Source: Apodemus sylvaticus
Lineage: Eukaryota > Chordata > Mammalia > Rodentia > Muridae
Assembly (NCBI RefSeq): GCF_947179515.1
Contig: NC_067477.1
Location: 124,761,796-124,825,795, forward strand
Reading direction: 5' to 3'
DNA: 64,000 nt
Shown piece by piece: positions 22,113 to 33,905 of this stretch (positions within the stretch are counted from its first letter, which is position 1; each line of letters starts with the position of its first letter). A program made the translations under genes and the position numbers. Below the pieces are notes generated by a model that searched no databases, was not told the DNA's origin, and saw nothing but the letters and a program-made list of their open reading frames with translations.

Positions 22113-24146
22113 TAAGTTACTAGCTTGGGCAATTCGACAACATAAGGAGGTCAACGGGATACAAATTGGAAAGGAAGAAGTCAAACTATCATTATTTGCA
22201 GATGACATGATAGTCTACCTAAGTGACCCAAAAAACTCCACTAGAGAACTCCTACAGCTGATAAACAACTTCAGCAAAATGGCAGGTTATAAAATCAACT
22301 CAAGCAAATCAGTGGCCTTCCTATACTCAAAGGATAAGCAGGCTGAGAAAGAAATTAGGGAAATGACCCCCTTCACAATAGCCACAAACAGTATAAAGTA
22401 TCTTGGGGTGACTCTTACCAAACATGGAAAGATCTGTATGACAAGAACTTCAAGACCCTGAAGAAGGAAATGGAAGAAGACCTCAAAAAAATGGGAAAAC
22501 CTCCCATGCTCATGGATCGGCAGAATCAATATAGTTAAAATGGCCATTTTGCCAAAAGCAATATACAGATTCAATGCAATACCCATCAAAATCCCAACTC
22601 AATTCTTCACAGAGTTAGAAAGAGCAATTATCAAATTCATCTGGAATAACAAAAAACCCAGGATAGCTAAAACTATTCTCAGCAACAAAAGAAATTCTGG
22701 GGGGAATCAGTATCCCTGACCTCAAGCAATACTACAGAGCAATAGTGTTAAAAACTGCATGGTATTGGTACAATATCAGGCAAGCAGATCAATGGAATAG
22801 GATTGAAGACCCAGAAATGAACCCACACACCTATGACCACTTGATCCTCGACAAAGGGGCTGAAAACATCCAATGGAAAAAAGATAGCCTTTTCAACACA
22901 TGGTGCTGGTTCAACTGGAGGTCAGCATGCAGAAGAATGCGAATTGATCCATCCTTGTCTCCTTGTACTAAGCTCAAATCCAAATGGGATCAAGGACCTC
23001 CACATAAAGACAGATACTCTGAAGCTAATAGAAAAGAAACTGGGGAAGACCCTTGAGGACATCGGTACAGGGAGAAAGATTCTGAACAGAACACCAATAG
23101 CATATTCTCTAAGATCAAGAATTGACAAATGGGACCTCATAAAATTACAAAGTTTCTGTAAGTCAAAGGACACCATCAATAGGACAAATCGGCAACCAAC
23201 AAATTGGGAAAAGATCTTCACCAATCCTACATCAGATAGAGGGCTAATATCCAATATATATAAAGAACTCAAGAAGTTAGACTCCAGAAAACCAAACCAC
23301 CCTATTAAAAAATGGGGTACAGAGTTAAACAAAGAATTCTCACCTGAAGAACTTCGGATGGCGGAGAAACATCTTAAAAAATGCTCAACTTCATTAGTCA
23401 TTAGGGAAATGCAAATCAAAACAACCCTGAGATTTCACCTTACACCAGTCAGAATGGCTAAGATTAAAAATTCAGGAGATAGCTGGTGTTGGCGAGGATG
23501 TGGAGAAAGAGGAACACTCCTCCACTGTGGAAATCAGTCTGGCGGTTCCTCCGAAAACTGGGCACCTCACTTCCAGAAGATCCTGCTATACCACTCCTGG
23601 GCATATACCCAAAAGATTCCCCAGCATGTAATAAGGATACATGTTCCACTATGTTCATAGCAGCCCTATTTATAATTGCCAGAAGTTGGAAAGAACCCAG
23701 GTATCCCTCAACAGAAGAGTGGATGCAAAAAAAGTGGTATATCTACACAATGGAGTACTATTCAGCCATTAGAAACAATGAATTCATGAAATTATTAGGC
23801 AAATGGATAGAGGTGGAGAACATCATACTAAGTGAGGTAACCCAGACTCAAAAGATGAATCATGGTATGCACTCACCAATAAGTGGATATTAACCTAGAA
23901 AACTGGAATACAACAAAACATAATCCACACATCAAATGAGGTACAAGAAGAACAGGGGAGTGGCCCCTTGTTCTGAAAAGACTCAATGAAGCAGTATAGA
24001 GCAAAATCAGAACAGGGAAGTGGGAATGGTTGGGTGTGAAAACAGGGGGAGCGAAGGGGACTGATGGGACTTTCGGGGAGTGGGGGTCCAGAAAAGGGGA
24101 AATCATTTGAAATGTAAATAAATATATCAATAAATTAAAAAAAAAC
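22113..24146 (+). mobile_element. 5'-truncated L1: RT, C-terminal ORF2 and 3' UTR
   Basis: Flanked by atgtaaatcct at 22102-22112 and 24147-24157 (11 bp). It starts in the RT domain with FADD at 22195-22206. Frames 22207-22461, 22745-23056, 22944-23660 and 23486-23893 cover the rest, with several shifts. A small deletion at about 23527 removes the CWWDC part of the cysteine motif. The 3' UTR ends in (aaat)-rich sequence. Confidence 0.86.
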
Positions 24147-24157
24147 ATGTAAATCCT

Positions 24158-25966
24158 CGCTTTGTTGTATTCCTGTAATCCTTAGGTTTGGTCTTCTTAT
24201 TGTGTCCTGGATTTCCTGGATGTTTTGGGTTACAAGCTTTTTGCATTTTGCATTTTCTTTGACTGTTGAGTCAATGTTTTCTATGGAATCTTCAGCATCC
24301 GATATTCTTTCTTCTATCTCTTGTATTCTGTTGTTGATGCTTGCATCTATGACTCCTGAATTCTTTCCAAGGTTTTCTATCTTCAGAGATGTCTAACTTT
24401 GCAATTTATTGATTCTATTTATAGTTTTAGATCCTGCATAGTTTTGTTTATTTCAGTTCCTTCACCTGTTTGTTTTTTTCCAGAAATTCTTTAAGGAATT
24501 TTTGTGTTTTCTCTTTAAGGCCTTCTACCTGTTGACCCATGTTCTCCTTTGTTTCTTTTAGGGATTTTTGTGATTCCTCTTTAAGGGTTTCTGCATGTTG
24601 ACCCATGTTCTCCCATAATTCCCTATGGGATTTTTGGATTGCCTCTTTAAGGGCTTCAATCTGTTGACCCATGTTCTCCTGTATTTCTTTAAGAGATTTT
24701 TGTGTTTCTTCTTTAACGGCTTCTACCTTTTGATCCATATTCTTTAAGGGATTTTTGTGCTTCTACCTGTTGACTTAAGTTCTCTTGTATTTCTTTAAGG
24801 GAGTTATTTATATCCTTCTTGAAGTCCTCCATCAGCGATATGAGATATGATTTTAAATCTAGTTATTGCTTTTCTGATGTGATGGAATATGCAGGATTTG
24901 CTGTTGTGGGAGAACTGGGTTCTGATGGTGCCATGTTGTCTTTGCTTCTGTTGATAATGATCTTGCATTCGCCTTTGGCCATCTCGCTATCTCTGGTGTT
25001 AGCTGGTCTTGCTGTCTCTATTTTCTCTGACCTGCAGGCCTGTGTTTCTGTACTCCTGGGCTTCTCTTTATGTCCGATGCCCTGCAAAAACCTGGTTCTC
25101 CAGGAAGTATCAGGTGATGGGGTCTCCTGTCTGGCAGACTTGGCAAGAGTCGAATGCCCTGTAGGCTGCTCGCTCTCAAATCATCTGCTGATAACAGATC
25201 TTGAATGCCCTGTTGATGCTGGTTTTTGAATGCCCTGCTTCTACCTGTTTAAATGCCCTGCTGCTGCCAGATCTCAAATGACCTGCTCCTGCCAATTCTT
25301 GAATGCCCTGCTCCTGTCAGTTCTCTAGAGAGAATCAGGAAGTAGGACCCTCTCTGTGCCAGATGTGGCACAGGTCTACCACATCCAATGGAAAGGGTAG
25401 AAGGTAAAAGGGGAAGGGTAGAAGAGGTGGAAGGGGGGGTGGCGATCTGGAGGTTGCTGGGTAGTGAGTCCCAGAGCAGAGCGGCTCCAGGACACTAGGT
25501 GGTGGGCAGTAGCCTTGCCAGAGCCTTACAAATACAGAAGCAGAAACTAGCAACCAACTATTGGACTGAGCGTGGGGTCTCCAAAGGAGGAGCTGGAGGG
25601 TGGTCCGGAGGGGCAGAAGGGTTTATAGACCCATGTGAAGAACAATGACTTCGGCCACCCAGATGCCCCAAGACTCCCAGGGACTGAACCATCAACCAAG
25701 GGATACACATGGTTCCAGCCAAAAATGTGGCAGAGGAAGGCCAAATTGGGCATCAGTGGGAGGAGTAGTCCTTGGTCAGTTAAAGGCTCAATAGAGGCCC
25801 GAAGAACGGGAAACCAAGCAGGGGGGAGGGGGAGAAGGTAAGAGTGGGTTGGGTGGAGGGGCATATATGGGGGGGAAGGAGGGGTTGGGGGTCTTTGGGG
25901 AGGGGGGAATGGGAAAAGATTTTACCATTGGCAATATAAATGAAGGCGATATTAAAAAAAAAACAG
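24158..25966. mobile_element. Old L1/HAL1-like element with reversed 5' half
   Basis: 24158 to about 25330 is minus-strand: an ORF1-like coiled coil (QKSLKEIQENMGQQIEALKE type repeats, 24448-24738), its start (frame 24863-25087, with MAKGECKIIINRSKDNM) and a 5' UTR with short repeats of aatgccctgctcctg (25215-25320). From about 25340 to 25966 the strand flips to a forward 3' UTR ending in a G-rich tract and poly(A). No ORF2 is seen, as in half-L1 (HAL1) elements. The name is an inference; truncation of ordinary L1 is the alternative. Confidence 0.55.
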
Positions 25967-26570
25967 TGATAAAGTGATAAAAGAAGTGGTTTAACATCTC
26001 CTAGTCAGCAAGAAAAACTAAGCCTGAGGTACAAATTGGCAAACAATAAAACACATTACCCCCGACTACAAAAGAATTAATGCACACTATAAAAAGGATC
26101 TTCATGGTCATCAGAACACACACTGCTACACACACCTGGGACAACTAGTTAAAGAAGAGCTGAGATTGAAGAACAATTGTTAGGGGCTTATTTTCATAAA
26201 AATAAAAAATAAAATCCACTAAATAGTAACTTTTCCATGTTTGCATTAATTTTAAAAGACTAAATTTAATAAATAAAAGCAAACATTTTACTAAAATAAG
26301 CAAAAATCATTATTTTGCCAAAATAACAGAGTGAAGTGCAGGATCCCAGGGATATTTTATTTGCAAGATAGCTGGATCTATAGTCTAAAACCTGGAGAGA
26401 AAATTAATTCTTATGGTACTTCATCGATACACCATAATTTCTTTCTCTGGAGGAATGTGTCTAAGTCCCTAGCCTGAAGCCCAGTATCCTTTATCTCAAC
26501 TGACTATTACACATGCTGAGGCAGCATTGCTGTTCAGTGGTCCTAACCACCAGAACCACAGGAACAGAGA
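25967..26570. other. Pseudogene intron, no gene seen
   Basis: AT-rich. I looked for the missing Heatr5b exon that should precede 6664 (acidic DDDDDD stretch) and did not find it. Confidence 0.5.
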
Positions 26571-26575
26571 GGAAT

Positions 26576-26880
26576 GGCTGAGGGGCTGCAGAGATGCTCA
26601 GAAGCTAAAGGACCTGAGTTTGGGTCCCAGCACCACATGATGCCTCACAACCACCCAAAAATACAGTTCCAGAAGATCCCTTTTCTGGCCTTTGAAAGTA
26701 ATAATAACTCTTCTACAATACAGAGAATTTGTGTTCTGTTTTTCAGGCAGGTCTTGGTTTGTAGCTTTGACTGGCTTAGAAATTGCTGTGAAGCACAAGA
26801 GTGGGCCTGACATGGCAATCTCCTGCTGCAGACCCCGCCCCGAGCACTGTGATTACAGGTGGATGCCACCATACAAAATG
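26576..26880. repeat. B3-like fragment (plus) then diverged B1 (minus)
   Basis: 26576-26690 carries ggggctgcagagatgctc and cccagcaccacatgatg. 26735-26880 is a worn reversed B1 (attacaggtggatgcca). Confidence 0.55.
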
Positions 26881-27011
26881 AGATAAAAGTTTGCCAAAGA
26901 CTGACTGACAAAGGTTGGAAAGGCTTTCCATGCAGGGCCAGTTTTAGCACACACAGGGTCCTCCAGTGGGCTCAGATGGAGGAATGGTGAGCTGTGGGAG
27001 GCCATGTTTAC

Positions 27012-27699
27012 CTCTGCCCATGTCTTAAGAACAGCCAGCTTCCCTATTTATAATTGCCAGATGCTGGAAAGAACCCAGGTATCCCTCAACAGAAGAGTGG
27101 ATGCAAAAAATGTGGTATATCTACACAATGGAGTACTATTCAGCCATTAGAAACAATGAATTCATGAAATTCTTAGGCAAATGGATGGAGCTAGAGAACA
27201 TCATACTAAGTGAGGTAACCCAGACTCAAAAGGTGAATCATGGTATGCACTCACTAATAAGTGGTTATTAACCTAGAAAACTGGAATACCCAAAACATAA
27301 TCAACACATCAAACGAGATACAAGAAGAAAGGAGGAGTGGCCCCTGGTTCTGGAAAGACTCAGTGAAACAGTATTCGGCAAAACCAGAACGGGGAAGTGA
27401 GAAGGGGTGGGAGGGAGGACAGGGGAAGAGAAGGGGGCTTACGGGACTTTCGGGGAGTGGAGGGGCTAGAAAAGGGGAAATCATTTGAAATGTAAATAAA
27501 CTATATCGAATAAAAAAAATTAAAAAAAAAAAAAAAGAACAGCCAGCTTCTCCATGGTGGTGGCACTCTCTCGGTACACTTGACTAGAAGATCCCTTGCC
27601 AGCCTGAACTTTGTCCAGAGAGGAAACAAGTAGATTATGCACCTGACATAAATCATTGAGATCACTGACAACGCCACTTCCAATCCATGTGCTGCACAC
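27012..27699 (-). pseudogene. Heatr5b: Heatr5b pseudogene, 180-nt exon split by an L1
   Basis: The 5' part of the exon (27699 down to 27535) reads VCSTWIGSGVVSDLNDL and continues to SATTMEKLAVL. The 3' part (27042 down to 27012) resumes in the duplicated bases and finishes LKTWAE before donor GTAAAC. Removing the L1 (27043-27550, including one target copy) leaves exactly 180 nt, 60 codons, the length expected. The acceptor is cctacccag. Changes include RR to CQ and L to V. The L1 lies antisense to the gene; reading on from AVL runs into its poly(T). Confidence 0.95.
27027..27550 (+). mobile_element. L1 3' fragment inserted in a Heatr5b exon, 16-bp target duplication
   Basis: About 490 bases of ORF2 end and 3' UTR (cctatttataattgccag to a poly(A) near 27534), flanked by aagaacagccagcttc at 27027-27042 and 27535-27550. 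The preceding bases tctt give a TT/AA nick site typical of the L1 endonuclease. It lies antisense to the pseudogene. Confidence 0.95.
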
Positions 27700-27842
27700 C
27701 TGGGTAGGAACAGCGGAAGTTACAGTGTACAGAGTAACTGAACAGAAGAGAGTGGGATGAGTTTCCTCATATCCCTGCACAGAGAATAAAAGGGTTCATT
27801 CCATCCCCCTGCAGAAAACAGAGCAGCACTGAATTTCCACTC

Positions 27843-27940
27843 TGTCTGAGACAGGCCTTTGCCATGCACTACAGGGTGGCTCTGAACTCATCTCCTAAGT
27901 GCAGGAATTACAAGTTTGTGCCACCATGTCCAGATTCTAT
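27843..27940 (-). repeat. Diverged B1 SINE
   Basis: Reversed B1 remnant (gagacaggcctttgcc, gtggctctgaactcat, caggaattacaag). Confidence 0.5.
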
Positions 27941-29590
27941 GTTTCCACTATTTAATGAAAAATTTCAAATAAGTGGTTTTCTACTTGCAAACTTCTTCAA
28001 CAATTCTCTATTTACTATCAAACTATCAAATTAGTTATCATGAAAACCTTTTGTAACAGGGAAAAAGAAAAGTCAAAGTTATAAGTACAGAGTTTATAAA
28101 CGCACTTATATCTAGGAAGGAGAGGAGAGTCTCAGACATCAGGAGAGCTTGATTATAAAGACACCAGGGTGTGAGGTGAGGAAGAAGTGAAGACCGTGAA
28201 AGCTGAGGTCAGACAGGATGAAACTGAGGAATCCCATGACTAAATTAGATGATGGTACTGAGTTGCCAAAGATCCTTGCCATTAGATTTATACTTTAAAA
28301 AAAGGTATACAGGACAATAAATAGCACATTCAGTTCCATGTCTCTACAGCACTGCAGGAGACAGGCATGACGTGGATGGACCTGGGAATAATAGCCAAGG
28401 TAACCTTGGAGACAGGACTCCAAGACTGCAGAGTGAAACACCATGTATGGCGGGCATGGACACTGAGACTTGGGATGGGGAGTCAGAGTTCCAACCTTGA
28501 AGAACAGAAGGAAGGTGGCACCACCATCAGGAGTACTGCTAAAACCTAGGAAAAGTTCAGCAGAGACAAGTCAGCATAAGTTTGATTCCAAACACTTTCA
28601 CGTGTGAGTTGTACGTAACACTAAAAGATCCACAAGACAGCTGGAAACTCTGTTCTAGACACCAGGAGCAAGTGGAAGGTAACCACATAAGACCAGAAAC
28701 TTCCACACGAAGGCAATAACTAAAGTAAGATTAGGAGGCAGATTTGTTCAGGAAGAGAATATCTTAAAGTCCTCTACCAAAACAACAGAAGAAGTAGGTA
28801 TATTGAAGGGGTAAGTAGAGCAAGAAAAATAATTGGAAACCCAGGGAAATAAAGGAAACGCACTGAGGACAGACACTGAAGTCAACAGAAGGATGCCAAC
28901 CAGGAAGAGGCCTGGGCAGTGCCAGCTTTGGCAACTCTGCTCACGCCCACGACATCTGGGTAAAATGGACAAAGGAACCACTTGAGGAACACAGTGGGAA
29001 GGGTCGGGGGTGAAACACACTGTGGACACATGGACATTGTAATACAGAACACATTAGAAATCACTCAGAGACAAATGAAGACTAAAACCTCATCCAGCTT
29101 CAGGGGCAAATAAGTGTTGTAAGCTCAGGTTTTGCTACCAAAAAGATTATAAAACCATTCTAGGTTTCTGGAGTATTTGGGTTTCAAATCATGGATGGCT
29201 AATGGTCTTTTAAGATTTAAAACCTTAAAAACTGACCAAATACTTACATCAACAACTTTATTTGCTTAAAATCTTATTTTGAAAAACCGAAAACTATGTT
29301 TAATAAAAATAAGAGCACTTAAAAACATTGCTATTAAAGGCATACTTCAGGCAAGTTAAATTCCTCCACCAAAATAGTTCTGCAAATACCAACTTCAAAG
29401 TGACATGCAATATAAGAGTGTCAGAAGAAATAAAGGAGTTGATTCCTACAGAACTAAACATCCTGGAGATACAGGACGTTTGTGCAATTTGGTTGAAATG
29501 TAACTAAAAGTCAGGGAATTTCATGAACACCAGAAATGTGGCTCTAAACTTTCTTTGCAAAACACCTAACTACTTCCTCTCCTTTAAGGA
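27941..29590. other. Pseudogene intron, no gene seen
   Basis: Unique-looking sequence. Frames at 28367-28549 and 28748-29064 show no motif and match no Heatr5b exon. Confidence 0.5.
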
Positions 29591-29598
29591 GTCTAGGG

Positions 29599-29786
29599 CA
29601 GCTGTTCTCAACCTGTGGGTCACATCCACTTTGACAGTCCTCTATCTCCAAAAATATTTTCCATTATGACTCATACCAGCAAAATTAGTTAGGAAGTAGC
29701 TCTGAAAATAATGTTATGGTTGGGGTCACCACAACATGAGGAACTGTATTAAAGGGCCACAGTGTTAGGGAGGCTGAGAACCATTC
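29599..29786. mobile_element. URR1-like hAT (Charlie-type) non-autonomous DNA transposon
   Basis: The ends are imperfect inverted repeats: cagctgttctcaacct at the left and aggctgagaaccattc at the right. Inside is ggttggggtcaccacaac, typical of rodent URR1. Flanking 8-bp sites gtctaggg (29591-29598) and atctaggg (29787-29794) match at 7 of 8 bases, as expected for hAT. Confidence 0.75.
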
Positions 29787-29792
29787 ATCTAG

Positions 29793-29995
29793 GGGCTGAA
29801 GGGATGGCTCAGTGCTTAGGAGCCCTTGCTCTCTTGAAGAAGCCCAGAGTTTGGTTCTCAGCAGCACTGTCAGGCAGCTCTCAACTGCCCAGAACTCTAG
29901 TATAGCTCCAGGAGAAATGATACCCTCTTTTAGCATCTGTGGCCACCCACATGTATGCGAGCATATACACACACACATACAGAAATAAAAATGTA
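29793..29995 (+). repeat. B3-type SINE
   Basis: Forward tRNA-derived head ggggctgaagggatggc, then ctcaactgcccagaact and an ac/at-rich tail. Diverged. Confidence 0.7.
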
Positions 29996-31455
29996 AGTGG
30001 GTTTTTAAGAGGATTTTATACCTGGAAAATGCAAGTAATGCTTTATGGATTTGTGTGTAAAGAAAGACAATGCACTGAAGAGTCAACAAAACCAGATTCA
30101 GAGAAAAGACCTTGGCCCTACACCAAGCAAGCAAGTGTACATATTTTGCACTTTAGGCTCAAGTGAAATATTTAAGGTACACTGTGTCTGTGACTCTGCT
30201 CTGGCTTTAACTGACTGTTTTTCAGCCTCACAGAAACAGCTGGGTGTCCTACAGGTGAAGCTTTCTCAGGTCTGCCTACAGATAGATTACCCTGATTAGA
30301 AGCCTCTGAAGTGAAGTTATTCTCACCAACAAACAAAAACCTTCTAAGCTGCTTCTTCCTTTATAAAGTAAAAGAATGTGCAACTCACTGTCTCACCAGT
30401 TCCACACTAAGTTTCCTTGTGCAAGTGGAAAGGAGGCCAGACATTTGAATCTGCTACCAGGAAACAATAACCATTATAGAAAAAGCAACTTGTGCCACCA
30501 ACAAGCAAGTTACAGGGAACTCAACACTAGGAGCCTTCACACTGCTCCCTGGGAGACGAAATTCTAGGGGCTTTCACTATTCCAGCACTCAGCACCTTTG
30601 TGGGAGGACCGAGTGCTGTGCTGTGCTGTGCTCACAACGCCATCATCAAACAGAAAATTGCACATGACTACTTTCAATACTTGTTTCTGAGTGTCCCAAA
30701 GGATTGACTTTCACCCCAACACTTCAACCACAAAGGAAAGATCTACCCCTTACAGCAATGATCCTCTTCTCTCTGTGCCGTACTGTGTGTGGAAGGACTT
30801 AATTCCCCTAAAGAGCAAGAAGTACCAGAGACACCAACTCAATGACATGGAGTTAACCATTCAACCACAAGAATAAAGAACTTCATGCTGGGCACTGCTG
30901 AGGGCAGTCACAGGCAGTGTGCCTATGGATCCCAAGCAAAGATGAGGGCCATGGCTCTGCTCTCCAGCAGACTGCGGAGGAGACAGCTCTGTTCAATGCT
31001 GTGCACACAAAGAATGCCATTTTTGAAAAGATTGGAACTCAGTGCAGGAATCCTTCCTCGGGGAGACATGGGAGAGGAAGGCCCTTAGCACAGGGGTAGG
31101 ACACGTGTGCTTGGGTGGCTCTCTCCCTGCAGATGGGACAATTCGAGACCACCTCTCATGGACTGCTGGTACAATGCCACTTCCATAATGTGCAGCTCTT
31201 TCCAGGAATCCAGGAATTCTCATAACCTATGGTCAATAATGTCTAGTGCCCTAACTGTTGCTACACTCCTTTGTTATCACAAATTTTATATTTTATGTTT
31301 ATTTTGGCCCCCCTTAGAATGTTTACAGGTCTGTTCACTTGGACATAATATAGTAGCTGAGGATCCAAAGTCGAATCCTGAGCTATGACAAAAAAGGAGT
31401 GTGATTAACGCCTACTATTTTACATTTCCTATAGAATAAAATAGGAGACAAGACG
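29996..31455. other. Pseudogene intron, no gene seen
   Basis: No repeat or exon recognised. Overlapping frames at 30885-31099 are open in two registers but I could not assign them to a family. Confidence 0.45.
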
Positions 31456-31459
31456 AGGA

Positions 31460-31645
31460 GGGGCAGCGAGATGGCTCAGCTGGCAGGTGCCCGCCCTCGG
31501 TCAGAATGGTGACCTGTGTGGGAATCACACAGTGGAGGAGACGGCTGACACCTAGGAGTTGTCCTGCCCTACATATGAGCGCAGTGCCTCACACAGATCA
31601 GACAACTGAATGAATGAACAGATGGATGAATGAATGAATGATTTT
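31460..31645 (+). repeat. B3/B2-type SINE with (GAAT)n tail
   Basis: Starts ggggcagcgagatggc, a tRNA-derived head; the body is diverged and it ends in tandem gaat/gatg units at 31605-31640. Confidence 0.6.
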
Positions 31646-31787
31646 ATTTGAAAATTTATAAAAAAGGAATGAACACTACTGTATTTCAATAGTGTTTGCA
31701 ACTATTTGATTTTTCTCCCTTTAAGTAAAATCTAAGACTTCTAGGAATTTACAGAAGGCAGCTATAGAAAGCCTGCTTTCTTCTTAC

Positions 31788-31856
31788 CTGACAAGCTTTT
31801 GCTATTATGTCTGATGGCGTATCTTGTGAAAAGGCTGGTCTTAGGGCAGCTCCCAC
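31788..31856 (-). pseudogene. Heatr5b: Heatr5b pseudogene, 69-nt exon VGAALR...AKACQ
   Basis: This small exon is too short for ordinary frame searches. Reverse-strand GTG GGA GCT begins [16 protein letters not shown] and ends IIAKACQ, 23 codons identical to remembered HEATR5B. It is framed by the acceptor tttttctag and the donor CAG before GTAAGA (31787-31782). It is phase 0 at both ends and joins in frame to the exon at 27012-27699, whose first codons are VCSTWIGSG. Confidence 0.93.
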
Positions 31857-31949
31857 CTAGAAAAATGAGCAAATTTTTATTTTAGAAACAACTAGTAAAC
31901 AGAAAGCCTGTTGAGTCACTGGAGGATAAAACACCAAATACACAAGGAC

Positions 31950-32117
31950 TAGTGAGATGGCTCAGTGGTTAAGAGCACTGACTACTCTTCCAAAGGTCCT
32001 GAGGTCAAATCCCAGCAACCACATAGTAGCTAATCTGTAATGAGTATGATGTTCTTTCTGGGGTATCTGAAGACAGCTACAGAGTACTTACATATAATAA
32101 ATAAATAAATCTTAAAA
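31950..32117 (+). repeat. B2 SINE
   Basis: Forward: ctagtgagatggctcagt, cccagcaaccacatagt, gaagacagctacagag, ending aataaataaatctt plus A-run. Confidence 0.88.
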
Positions 32118-32540
32118 AAAAGAAAACACCAAATACACATCTATGTCCCTTTCTTCTTTATCACCTCCTCCTTATCCACTTCTTTTATAGTAAGATTAAA
32201 CATAACTTTGCTTTTTAGGAAGTTATCAATATCAAATCTATATGGGAAGAATGCCCAAAGGACAAGCTTGTTTCCTTTGTTTTTGCTTCTGTTTAACAGT
32301 AAATGGGATTTTCTGATACAGTCATATGTAATCAAAGATATGTGCAGACTGTTGTGTTTTGTGTTTCTTCCACACCCCTATATGTATTTCTGAACATATT
32401 TCTAATCGCATTTATGTATTTCTTGGGTAAATCCCATGTAAGTGGATCAATTTCTTTAGCTAACTGAGGAATAATAAAAATTAAGAGGCACAAAAACACC
32501 TCAAAACCATCTCACCTCAAAAGTATTGCCTTTTAGGAAT
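32118..32540. other. Intron sequence, no gene seen
   Basis: AT-rich; short frames only, with no resemblance to the missing Heatr5b exons. Confidence 0.5.
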
Positions 32541-32544
32541 GGGT

Positions 32545-32730
32545 AAAAGCAGCTGACAATCGAGGTGGACACTCTGAGTTCAATGGCTGAGAACCACGGG
32601 GGGGGGGGGGGGGAAGAGAGAACTGACTCTCGAAGACTGTCTTCTGACCCCATTCAATCATTTATGTGTGTATACAACTCTCTCTCTTTGACACATGTAT
32701 TCACTCTCACTGTACACACAATAAAGGTAA
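32545..32730 (+). repeat. B3-type SINE carrying a poly(G) run
   Basis: Diverged B3 (gaatgggtaaaagcag, caatggctgagaacca) with 18 or so consecutive G at about 32598-32614, then gaagactgtcttctgac. Confidence 0.55.
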
Positions 32731-33110
32731 GATTATGATGTTAGTAAGCTTTCCTATTATCACCATATCAATAAGTAAAGGAATACAAACAAGCTTTAGT
32801 TTTAAGGAAGCCAGCATCAGTCATGCAGGCCAGAATCATATCAGAGAGATGATGAGGTGTAATGTATGTAGGCTGAATAAAGACGTTGCAAGAAGTCTAC
32901 TGCTATGTTGAGATTTCTACCAATAGTCACTCCATTGTTTGCACAGTAGTGTCTACAGACAGTCAAAAGTTCTGTTCAATGACTAAAGGTGTGACAGACT
33001 TAATAAAAGCAAGGAGTCAATACTGAACTAAAAGCAAATAATAACTGTTCTATGGTTACATAAGACAACGTTCTTATCCTTTGGAAATACAGTTCAAATG
33101 GCTCAAGGGT
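32731..33110. other. Intron sequence, no gene seen
   Basis: No exon or clear repeat recognised on either strand. Confidence 0.5.
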
Positions 33111-33113
33111 AAC

Positions 33114-33336
33114 ATTTTATTTGTTATTTTTATTTTATGTGTAGGGGTGTTCTGACTACATTTAGTTCTGTGTACCATGTGCAGCCAGTAATTGAGGAGT
33201 TCACAAAGGATGTTGGGTCTCCTGGACCTGGAGTTACAGACAATTGTTAGCCATCACATGAGTGCTGGAAATTGAACCTGGGTCCTCTGAAGAGCAGCTG
33301 ATGGTCTTAACCACTGAGCCATTGTTCCAGCTCCAA
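33114..33336 (-). repeat. B3 SINE
   Basis: Reversed B3: ttttattttatgtgtagg, ggacctggagttacag, gaacctgggtcctctg, ccactgagccattgtt. Confidence 0.85.
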
Positions 33337-33764
33337 CATTGAAAACGTCTATGCAGACTTTCTACTTGTGCTCCATCTCTAAACCAATCACTTTGACTCT
33401 TACTGCCATCATTCTTCCAGCAAGTTCTTACTATGAACAATCATGTGACAAAGGTCAAAGGGCATATTGCAGCTCTCCTCAGGCCTTGTCAGTATTTGAT
33501 ACAGCTACCTGCTCCTCTACTGCGTTTGGCTTGTGTGAATACACCCTCTACTTTCCTTCAGTCTTTCTTATATCACTGCTATCCTCCTGTTCCCCTTCCC
33601 ACTTCCTCTCAGTTCACTGAGAGTCTTCTTTTATTTTATAAATCTACCATGGTGGGTTTCTCACTCAGCACTCTCTCTGATCTCATCTACTCCCATTGGT
33701 CATCTAAACGACTTACAGTACCAAACCAATTTCTCCAATCCAGTCTTTTGTATGTTTGCTTGGT

Positions 33765-33905
33765 TTGATTTATGACAAAAAGTTTCTCTCTGTAGCTACA
33801 GCTGTCCTGGAACTCACTGTAGACCAGGCTGGCCTAGAACTCACAGAGATCTGCCTGCCCTCTGCCTTCCAAGTGCTGGGATCAAAGACATGAGTTACCA
33901 CCCCC
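33765..33905 (-). repeat. B1 SINE
   Basis: Reversed B1: gtttctctctgtagc, gtcctggaactcactg, tagaccaggctggcct, gtgctgggatcaaag. Confidence 0.88.
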
